Assembly (NCBI GenBank): GCA_903885855.1
Contig: CAISKG010000408.1
Location: 1-16,410 of the forward strand
Source: an uncultured Planctomycetaceae bacterium
GTDB lineage: Bacteria; Planctomycetota; Planctomycetia; Pirellulales; UBA1268
Direction: 5' to 3'
DNA length: 16,410 nucleotides
A program made the translations under genes and the position numbers. The notes below the pieces were generated by a model. That model was given only the letters and a program-made list of their open reading frames with translations. It ran no database searches and had not been told where the DNA came from. This document shows positions 7,381 through 13,492 of this stretch, one piece after another (positions within the stretch are counted from its first letter, which is position 1; each line of letters begins with the position of its first letter).

Positions 7381-7581
7381 GTGCCCCCCCGCGACGCCTT
7401 CCTCGTCCGCCTCGATCCCGCCGTGCTCGTGGCCCTGCGCCGCTGGGCCGACGACGACCTGCGCAGCGTCAACGCCCAGATCGAGTTCCTCCTGCGGCGC
7501 TGCCTGCGCGAGGCGGGGAGGATCGGCGGCGCGGAGGGGGAGGAGAAGCCGCCGCGCCGCGGCCGCCCCCCGCGCGGCTGA
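7381..7581 (+). CDS. Arc-type ribbon-helix-helix DNA-binding protein
   Basis: A 66-residue protein starting at GTG 7381, with only a weak ribosome binding site (GGAT about 10 bases upstream), which suggests translation coupled to the SPFH gene. The ribbon-helix-helix fold fits: strand AFLVRLD (6-12), helix A from Pro13 to about Arg28, turn SVN, helix B AQIEFLLRRCLREAGR (32-47). Arc-family dimers insert the paired strand into the DNA major groove. The tail (56-66) is basic and contains RGRP (60-63), the core of an AT-hook. It is likely a transcription regulator and may autoregulate the operon at the AT-rich palindrome at 6302-6328; that is inference. Such proteins are sometimes labelled HicB-like antitoxins, but no toxin gene is next to it. 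Confidence 0.8.
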   Translation: MPPRDAFLVRLDPAVLVALRRWADDDLRSVNAQIEFLLRRCLREAGRIGGAEGEEKPPRRGRPPRG

Positions 7582-7606
7582 TCCCCCGGCACAGGCTTGG
7601 GGGATC
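7580..7606. repeat. Inverted repeat after the RHH gene
   Basis: GATCCCCC (7580-7587) and GGGGGATC (7599-7606) are perfect 8-bp inverted repeats around an 11-base centre. The repeat starts at the RHH stop codon and lies upstream of the next gene, so it may be a terminator stem for the SPFH operon or part of the next promoter. No T-run follows. Confidence 0.35.
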
Positions 7607-7625
7607 GGCGCCCCCGGGGGATACT
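7597..7625 (+). promoter_or_regulatory. Weak promoter candidate for the PSCyt1/DUF1549 gene
   Basis: TTGGGG (7597-7602) and GATACT (7620-7625) are spaced by exactly 17 bases, placing a start near 7632, about 29 bases before the ATG. Each hexamer has about four consensus bases. A 7-1-7 palindrome, GCGCCCC-A-GGGGCGC, follows at 7635-7649, between this promoter and the ribosome binding site. Confidence 0.3.
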
Positions 7626-7660
7626 TCCGGGGAGGCGCCCCAGGGGCGCGGGAGGTGGCG

Positions 7661-10600
7661 ATGCGGATCCGGGGCGCGGTGTGGGCGGTCGTGGCGGCGG
7701 GGGCTTCCTGGGGAGCCGTCGCCGGGGATGCGCCGCCCGATTTCGCCCGCGACATCCGCCCCATCCTCGCCGACCACTGCTTCGCCTGCCACGGGCCCGA
7801 CGCCGCCGGACGGCAGGCCGGCCTGCGCCTCGACCAGCGCGAGGCGGCGCTCGAACCCCGCGACGGCGCGCCCGCGATCGTGGCCGGGGAGCCGGCGGCG
7901 AGCGCGCTTGTCGCGCGGATCCACGCCCAGGGCGAGGAGCGCATGCCCCCCGACGCGTTCGGCAAGCCGCTCACCGACCGCGATCGCGACCTCCTCGGCC
8001 GCTGGATCGCCGCCGGCGCCCCCTACGCCGCCCACTGGGCCTTCGAGCCGCCGCGGTCCCCCCCGCCGCCGCCCGTGCGCCGGGCGGATTGGCCGCGCGG
8101 CGACCTCGACCGCTTCGTGCTCGCGCGGCTGGAGGCGGAGGGGCTCGAGCCCGCGCCCGAGGCCGACCGGGCGACCTGGCTGCGGCGCGTCTCGCTCGAC
8201 CTGACCGGCCTGCCCCCGTCGGTCGCGGAGACCGACGCCTTCCTCGCCGACCTGGCGCCCGGGGCCCACGAGCGCGTCGTCGACCGCCTCCTCGCCTCCC
8301 CGCGCCACGCCGAGCGGATGGCGATGCAGTGGCTCGACGTCGCCCGCTACGCCGACACCAACGGCTACAACAACGACGAGACCCGCACCCTCTGGCCGTG
8401 GCGCGACTGGGTGATCGGGGCGTTCGCCGCCGACATGCCCTTCGACCGCTTCGTCGTCGAGCAGATCGCCGGCGATCTCCTCCCGGGGGCGACGGTGCCC
8501 CAGAAGGTGGCCACCGGCTTCAGCCGCAATCACGTGCTCACCACCGAAGGGGGCATCATCGAGGAGGAATACCGGGTCGAGTACGTCGCCGATCGGGTCC
8601 ACACCGCGGCCACGGCCTTCCTCGGGCTGTCGCTGCAGTGTGCCCGCTGCCACGACCACAAGTACGACCCCTTCACGCAGCTCGACTACTACCGCTTCGC
8701 CGCCTTCTTCGACAACGTGCCCGACACCGTCGTCGGCTATTCGCAGGGGCGGATGGCCGAACCGCTCCTGGAGGTTCCCTCGGCGGAGCAGACGGCCGAG
8801 CGCGCCGCGCTCGCGGCGCGGCGCGACGAACTCGAGCGCCTCCTCGCCGAGCGCGCCGCGGCCGTCGACGGTGCCGTGGCGGCGTGGGAGGACGGGCTCG
8901 GCCCCGCGTCCCGCGACGCCGCGGAGCCCCCCGGCCTCGTGGCCCGCTTTCCCTGCGACGACGCCGCCGGGGCGGTCGTGGCCAATGCCGTCGCCGGGGC
9001 CCCGGCCGGCACGGCGTCGGGATCGCCCGCCCCGCGCGAGGGGCGCGTGGGCGGCGCGCTCGACTTCGACGGCGGTGCCCACGTCGAGGTCGGGGAGGGC
9101 GGCGCCTTCGAGGCCGACGCCCCCTTCGCCGTCGCCGCCTGGGTGTTTCCCACGTCGGGCGAGCCGTCGACCGTGATCTCGAAGATCGACGAGGCCGACG
9201 CCTTCCGCGGCTGGGATCTGATCCTCGAGGACGGGAAGCCGGCCTGCCACGTGGTCCACCGTTGGCCCGACAGCGCCTTCAAGGTGATCGCCAAGGAGCC
9301 GCTCGCGCTCGGGGCCTGGCACCACGTGGCTCTGGTCTACGACGGCTCGCGCCGGGCCGGGGGGCTGCGGATCTTCGTCGACGGCCTGCCGCGCGAGGCG
9401 ACGGCGACCACCGACCACGCCGTCGATGGCACGATCCGCACGCGCGAGCCCCTGCGCATCGGCCGGCGCAGCGCCTCGGCCCCCTTCCGCGGCGGGATCG
9501 ACGAGGTGCGGCTCTACGGCCGGGCGCTGGCCGCGGAGGAAGTGGCGGCCCTGGCGGCCGGCGAGACGCCCGCCACGCTCGCCGAGATCCTCCGGGTGCC
9601 GCGCGGCGCGCGCCCCGCGGCGCTCGAGACGCGGCTCCGCCGCCACTACCTCGAGGCGGTCGACGCCCCCTCGCGCCAGTGGCGCGCGGAGGCCGCCGCC
9701 ATCCCGGCGCGTCTCGCCGAGATCGCCCGGCAGGTGCCGGTGACGATGGTCATGGGGGAGATGACGCCGCGCCGGCGGACGCACCTCCTCGTCCGCGGCC
9801 GCTACGACCAGCCGGGGGAGGCGGTCTCCCCGGGCGTGCCGCGGATCGGGCCGATCGGCGACGAGGCGGGTGACCGGCTGGCACTGGCGCGTTGGCTGAC
9901 GCGGCCCGACCATCCCCTCACGGCGCGCGTGGCGGTGAATCGGTGGTGGGAGATGCTCTTCAGCACGGGCCTCGTGGAGACGGTCGAGGATTTCGGCATC
10001 CAGGGCGCGCCGCCGAGCCACCCCGAGCTGCTCGATTGGCTGGCGATCCGGCTCGTGGAGCGATCCTGGAGCGTGCGCGCCATCCTCCGCGAGATCGTCC
10101 TCTCGGCCACCTACCGGCAGTCGTCGCACGTCACCGCGGCGCTCCACGACCGCGACCCGCGCAACCGGCTCCTGGCACGCGGCCCGCGCGGGCGGCTCCC
10201 GGCGGAGACCGTGCGCGACAACGCCCTGGCGATCTCCGGATTGCTCGTGGAGAAGGTGGGGGGGCCGAGCGTGCGGCCGTGGCAGCCGGAGGGGCTGTGG
10301 GAGGACGTGTCGGTGGAGCGGCGCGAGACCTACGTGCCCGATACCGGCGACGGCCTCCACCGGCGCAGCATGTACACCTTCTGGAAACGCACCTGCCCGC
10401 CGCCGTCGATGACCACCTTCGACGCCCCCGACCGCGAGACCTGCGTCGCACGGCGCAGCCGCACGAACACCCCGTTGCAGGCGCTCGTGCTCATGAACGA
10501 TCCCTCCTTCCTCGAGGCCGCGCGGGCCCTCGGCGACCGCGTGCGGGGCGGAGCGGCCGACGACGCCGGCCGCATCGCGCTGGCCTGGCGCATGGCGATG

Positions 10601-10813
10601 GCCCGCCCGCCGGCCCCCGAGGAGACGGCCCTCGCGGCCCGGGTGCTCGAGGGGGCGCGGCGCCACTTCGGCGCCGATCCGGCCGCCGCGGCGGCCTTCC
10701 TCGCCGCGGGGCGCGGGGCTGCCGTGGAGGGGGAGGAGGCCCGGGACGCCGCCGCCTGGGCGACGCTCTCGAGCCTGATCCTGAACCTCGACGAGACGAT
10801 CTCGAAGCCCTGA
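7661..10813 (+). CDS. PSCyt1-DUF1549-LamG-DUF1553 cytochrome-type protein
   Basis: A 1050-residue exported protein of the large planctomycete cytochrome family. The ATG at 7661 has GGAGG with 5 bases spacing and gives a short signal peptide (residues 1-22). PSCyt1 (about 28-120) carries the haem c motif CFACH (40-44). DUF1549 (PSCyt2, about 145-355) follows with RRVSLDLTGLPP, WLDVARYADTNGYNND and a second CxxCH, CARCH (327-331), in CARCHDHKYDPF. A coiled stretch (375-410) leads to a complete LamG/concanavalin-like domain (about 425-630; LDFDGGAHVEV, GAWHHVALVYDG, GIDEVRLYGRAL). DUF1553 (PSD1, about 690-1050) contains RVAVNRWWEMLFSTGLV, SATYRQSS and TNTPLQALVLMNDPSF. The LamG domain suggests carbohydrate or protein binding. 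The reaction is unknown. The DUF1501 gene 23 bases downstream is the usual partner of this family and should be cotranscribed. Confidence 0.93.
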   Translation: MRIRGAVWAVVAAGASWGAVAGDAPPDFARDIRPILADHCFACHGPDAAGRQAGLRLDQREAALEPRDGAPAIVAGEPAASALVARIHAQGEERMPPDAFGKPLTDRDRDLLGRWIAAGAPYAAHWAFEPPRSPPPPPVRRADWPRGDLDRFVLARLEAEGLEPAPEADRATWLRRVSLDLTGLPPSVAETDAFLADLAPGAHERVVDRLLASPRHAERMAMQWLDVARYADTNGYNNDETRTLWPWRDWVIGAFAADMPFDRFVVEQIAGDLLPGATVPQKVATGFSRNHVLTTEGGIIEEEYRVEYVADRVHTAATAFLGLSLQCARCHDHKYDPFTQLDYYRFAAFFDNVPDTVVGYSQGRMAEPLLEVPSAEQTAERAALAARRDELERLLAERAAAVDGAVAAWEDGLGPASRDAAEPPGLVARFPCDDAAGAVVANAVAGAPAGTASGSPAPREGRVGGALDFDGGAHVEVGEGGAFEADAPFAVAAWVFPTSGEPSTVISKIDEADAFRGWDLILEDGKPACHVVHRWPDSAFKVIAKEPLALGAWHHVALVYDGSRRAGGLRIFVDGLPREATATTDHAVDGTIRTREPLRIGRRSASAPFRGGIDEVRLYGRALAAEEVAALAAGETPATLAEILRVPRGARPAALETRLRRHYLEAVDAPSRQWRAEAAAIPARLAEIARQVPVTMVMGEMTPRRRTHLLVRGRYDQPGEAVSPGVPRIGPIGDEAGDRLALARWLTRPDHPLTARVAVNRWWEMLFSTGLVETVEDFGIQGAPPSHPELLDWLAIRLVERSWSVRAILREIVLSATYRQSSHVTAALHDRDPRNRLLARGPRGRLPAETVRDNALAISGLLVEKVGGPSVRPWQPEGLWEDVSVERRETYVPDTGDGLHRRSMYTFWKRTCPPPSMTTFDAPDRETCVARRSRTNTPLQALVLMNDPSFLEAARALGDRVRGGAADDAGRIALAWRMAMARPPAPEETALAARVLEGARRHFGADPAAAAAFLAAGRGAAVEGEEARDAAAWATLSSLILNLDETISKP

Positions 10814-10836
10814 CCGCGCCCCCGGAAACCCGAGCG

Positions 10837-12282
10837 ATGCGCCCCCTCGACGACCTCCTCGCCGCCGTCAACCGCCGCGTGCTTCTCCGCGGCCAGGCGG
10901 CCGCCGTGGGCACCGCGGCGCTGGCGGCGCTATTGGCGCGCGACGGCCTGGGGGCGCCGGCGGGCGTTGGCGGGGCGGTGGGCCCGCACCACGCGCCGCG
11001 CGCCAGGCGGGTGGTGTACCTGTTCCAGTCGGGCGGGCCCTCCCATCTCGAGCTCCTCGACCCCAAGCCGCGCCTGCGCGAGTTCCACGGTCAGGAGCTC
11101 CCCGACTCGATCCGGCAGGGGCAGCGGCTCACCGGCATGACCAGCGGCCAGAAGAGCTTCCCGGTGATCGCGCCGAAGTTCGGCTTCGCCCCCGCCGGCT
11201 CGAGCGGCACGGCGATCTCCGAGCTCCTCCCCTGCACCGCGCGGGCCGTCGATTCGATCTGCCTGGTGCGCTCGATGCACACCGAGGCCATCAACCACGA
11301 CCCGGCGATCACCTTCGTGCAGACCGGCTCGCAGCAGCCGGGCCGGCCGTCGCTGGGGGCTTGGTTGTCCTACGGCCTGGGGAGCGACGCCGACGACCTG
11401 CCGGCGTTCGTGGTGCTCATCTCCCACGGCACCGGCAAGGACGCCAACCAGGGCCTGCTCGAGCGACTGTGGGGGGCGGGCTTCCTCCCCTCGAGCCACC
11501 AGGGGGTGAAGTTCCGTTCCGCCGGCGACCCGGTGCTGTTCCTCTCCGATCCCCCGGGGATGGGCCGGGAGCTGCGCCGGACGATGCTCGAGGGGCTCGC
11601 GGCCCTCAACGACCGCCAGTGGCGGCGCACCGGCGACGCCGAGATCGCCACCCGGATCGCGCAGTACGAGATGGCCTTCCGCATGCAGTCGTCGGTGCCG
11701 GAGCTCACCGACACCGGCGGCGAGAGCGAGCGCACCTTCCGCCTCTACGGCGACGACGCCCGGCGCCCCGGCACCTTCGCCGCCAATTGCCTCCTCGCCC
11801 GGCGGCTCCTGGAGCGCGGCGTGCGCTGCGTGCAGCTCTACCACCGCGGCTGGGACCAGCACGGCGGCCTGCCCACCAACATCCCCAAGCAGGCCCGCGA
11901 CGTCGACCAGCCGCAGGCCGCCCTCCTCGAGGATCTCCGCCAGCGCGGCCTCCTCGACGACACGCTCGTCGTCTGGGGGGGCGAGTTCGGCCGCACCGTC
12001 TACGGACAGGGGGGGCTGCAGGACGACTACGGCCGCGACCACCACGGCCGCTGCTACTCGGTGTGGCTCGCCGGGGGCGGGATCAAGGGGGGCCACGTCC
12101 ACGGCGAGACCGACGACTACGGCTACAACGTCGTGCGCGACCCCGTCCACGTCCACGATCTCAACGCCACGATCCTCCACTGCCTCGGCTACGACCACAC
12201 CCGCCTCACCTACCGCTTCCAGGGGCGCGACTACCGCCTCACCGACGTCCACGGCCGCGTGGTGACGGACCTGCTGACCTGA
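10837..12282 (+). CDS. DUF1501 protein with Tat-type signal
   Basis: A 481-residue DUF1501 protein, a family related to the alkaline phosphatase/sulfatase fold. The ATG at 10837 is in the frame that leads to a twin-arginine signal: NRRVLLRG (12-19), then an Ala/Leu-rich core to about residue 45. The family marks follow: VVYLFQSGGPSHLELLDPKP (59-78), CLVRSMHTEAINHDPA, FVQTGSQQPGRPSLGAW, QLYHRGWDQHGGLP, LVVWGGEFGRT, GRDHHGRCYSVWLAGGGIKGG. The His/Asp-rich segments would suit a metal site, but no DUF1501 activity is established as far as I know. It follows the cytochrome-type gene by 23 bases and has no strong ribosome binding site, which fits translational coupling. The two proteins are presumably exported and act together. 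Confidence 0.93.
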   Translation: MRPLDDLLAAVNRRVLLRGQAAAVGTAALAALLARDGLGAPAGVGGAVGPHHAPRARRVVYLFQSGGPSHLELLDPKPRLREFHGQELPDSIRQGQRLTGMTSGQKSFPVIAPKFGFAPAGSSGTAISELLPCTARAVDSICLVRSMHTEAINHDPAITFVQTGSQQPGRPSLGAWLSYGLGSDADDLPAFVVLISHGTGKDANQGLLERLWGAGFLPSSHQGVKFRSAGDPVLFLSDPPGMGRELRRTMLEGLAALNDRQWRRTGDAEIATRIAQYEMAFRMQSSVPELTDTGGESERTFRLYGDDARRPGTFAANCLLARRLLERGVRCVQLYHRGWDQHGGLPTNIPKQARDVDQPQAALLEDLRQRGLLDDTLVVWGGEFGRTVYGQGGLQDDYGRDHHGRCYSVWLAGGGIKGGHVHGETDDYGYNVVRDPVHVHDLNATILHCLGYDHTRLTYRFQGRDYRLTDVHGRVVTDLLT

Positions 12283-12312
12283 CCGGTGCCGCGCGCTCCG
12301 CCGACCGGGGGC

Positions 12313-12341
12313 TCGACTTTTTTGGTCGCTCAAAATATAGT
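12313..12341 (+). promoter_or_regulatory. Candidate promoter of the DUF1559 gene
   Basis: TCGACT (12313-12318) and TATAGT (12336-12341) are separated by exactly 17 bases; the -10 box has one mismatch to the consensus and the -35 has two. The start would be near 12348, giving a leader of about 34 bases. The -10 box is the centre of the inverted repeat at 12320-12357. Confidence 0.5.
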
Positions 12342-12357
12342 TTTTGAGTGACCAAAA
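12320..12357. repeat. 16-bp-arm inverted repeat centred on the -10 box
   Basis: TTTTGGTCGCTCAAAA (12320-12335) and TTTTGAGTGACCAAAA (12342-12357) are inverted repeats matching at 15 of 16 positions around the 6-base centre TATAGT. The mismatch would be a G-U pair in RNA. Outside it, CTCGAC (12312-12317) and GTCGAG (12366-12371) are also inverted. The site is strikingly AT-rich for this genome. It fits an operator for a dimeric or tetrameric regulator of the DUF1559 gene. Both ends finish in AAAA rather than a T-run, so it is not a standard terminator. Confidence 0.6.
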
Positions 12358-12381
12358 TCTCACGGGTCGAGGGAGGGTGTC

Positions 12382-13344
12382 ATGCACGGGGCGACGGCGG
12401 GGCGGAGAAGGGGGCGGCGCGCGTTCACGCTCGTCGAGCTCCTGGTGGTGATCGCGATCATCGGGACGCTCGTGGGGCTGCTGCTCCCGGCGGTGCAGGC
12501 GGCCCGCGAGGCGGCCCGGCGCACGCAGTGCGCCAGCGCCATGCGCCAGATCGGCCTGGCGCTCCATTCGCACGCCGCCGCACGCGTCCGTTTCCCGGCC
12601 GGCTACCTCACCGACCCCGCCGCGCCGGCGCGGGACGCGGCCACCGGCGACGCCCCCCCCGGCACAGGCTGGGGGCTGGCGCTGCTGCCGTACTGCGAGG
12701 AGGGGACGATCGCCGTCCGCTACGACCAGGTCCGTGGCGTCGCCGATCCGGTGAACCGGGCGCTGGTGGCGCTGCCGCTGCCGCTGTTCCTCTGCCCGTC
12801 GTCCACCGGGCCGCGCACGGCGTTCGAGATTCCCGCCGCCGCGGGCGCGTCGGCGGTGGCGCTGGGGCGCAGCGACTACGCCGCCAACGCCGGCCACTTC
12901 GAGCCCTGGAACACGCACCCCACGCGCGACGACTGGAACGGCCTCGCCAACGGGCCGCTGTACCGCAACTCGCGCGTCCGCCCCGCCGACGTCCGCGACG
13001 GGCTCTCGCAGACGATCTTCATCGGCGAACACTCGCAGGCCCTGTCGCCGAAGACCTGGGCGGGGATCGTGCCCGGCGCGCTGTGCACGCCCGAGCCGCG
13101 CCACGCCGCCACGCCCCCCGGGCCGGCGGCGACGTTCGTGCTCGTCCACTCCGGCTCGCCGGCGGGGGGCGTCCATCCCCCGAACGCGACCGCCGGGCAC
13201 GTCGACCAGATGTATTCCCAGCATCCCGCCGGCGCGAACGTCGTCTTCGGCGACGGCTCCACGCGCCTCATGGCCGCCGACGTCTCCCCGGCGGTGTTCG
13301 CGGCCCTGTGCTCGATCGCCGACGGCGAGGTGGCGGGGGAATGA
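12382..13344 (+). CDS. DUF1559 prepilin-like protein (H-X9-DG)
   Basis: A 320-residue DUF1559 protein, a family massively expanded in planctomycetes. The ATG at 12382 follows GGGAGGG by about 5 bases. A basic leader (RRRGRRA) precedes the type IV prepilin-type segment AFTLVELLVVIAIIG (14-28), with the conserved Glu at mature position 5 (Glu19). The residue before the cleavage Phe is Ala instead of the usual Gly, which I recall seeing in other planctomycete members. AVQAAREAARRTQC follows at 37-50. The C-terminal part has the H-X9-DG signature: His281, then nine residues, then Asp291-Gly292, ending near ADGEV. It probably forms or associates with a pseudopilin-type envelope structure; the exact role is unknown. 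It has its own promoter candidate with a strong palindrome. Confidence 0.93.
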   Translation: MHGATAGRRRGRRAFTLVELLVVIAIIGTLVGLLLPAVQAAREAARRTQCASAMRQIGLALHSHAAARVRFPAGYLTDPAAPARDAATGDAPPGTGWGLALLPYCEEGTIAVRYDQVRGVADPVNRALVALPLPLFLCPSSTGPRTAFEIPAAAGASAVALGRSDYAANAGHFEPWNTHPTRDDWNGLANGPLYRNSRVRPADVRDGLSQTIFIGEHSQALSPKTWAGIVPGALCTPEPRHAATPPGPAATFVLVHSGSPAGGVHPPNATAGHVDQMYSQHPAGANVVFGDGSTRLMAADVSPAVFAALCSIADGEVAGE

Positions 13345-13390
13345 GGCGCCGCGGGGCGGCGGCGTTGGGCGCCGGGCCGCCGGATCGGCC

Positions 13391-13420
13391 CTGACCCGGA
13401 GCCGCGCCGCGACGTATACT
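13391..13420 (+). promoter_or_regulatory. Candidate promoter of the second DUF1501 gene
   Basis: CTGACC (13391-13396) and TATACT (13415-13420) are separated by 18 bases. The -10 box has one mismatch to the consensus and stands out in a GC-rich gap of 148 bases. The start would be near 13427, with a leader of about 65 bases. It implies that this gene is not read only from the DUF1559 promoter. Confidence 0.5.
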
Positions 13421-13492
13421 CCCGGTACGGGCGCGAACGATTCGCCGGTTCCCAAGGGGGGGACGGCATGGTGCGCCCGGCGGGAGCCGGCC

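Noticed and set aside
7381..7581. SPFH plus RHH pair as a toxin-antitoxin system
   Set aside because: The RHH fold is shared with antitoxins, but the neighbour is a membrane SPFH protein of 325 residues with no toxin fold, and the gene order is not that of HicAB.
4638..7592. Very long open frames antisense to real genes, such as minus 4638-7592, 7469-10666, 10930-13503 and 13268-14989, and plus 1443-2660 and 2865-4481
   Set aside because: They are low-complexity Arg/Gly/Ala/His-rich translations lying over clearly recognised genes. High GC removes stop codons from the shadow frames, which explains them.
12320..12357. Reading the palindrome as an intrinsic terminator of the DUF1501 gene
   Set aside because: The stem ends in AAAA on both strands and no T-run follows in either direction. 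The TATAGT centre and the -35 spacing fit a promoter better.
12312..12371. Reading the same palindrome as a miniature mobile element
   Set aside because: It is only about 60 bases long, I see no target-site duplication, and no second copy occurs in the window.
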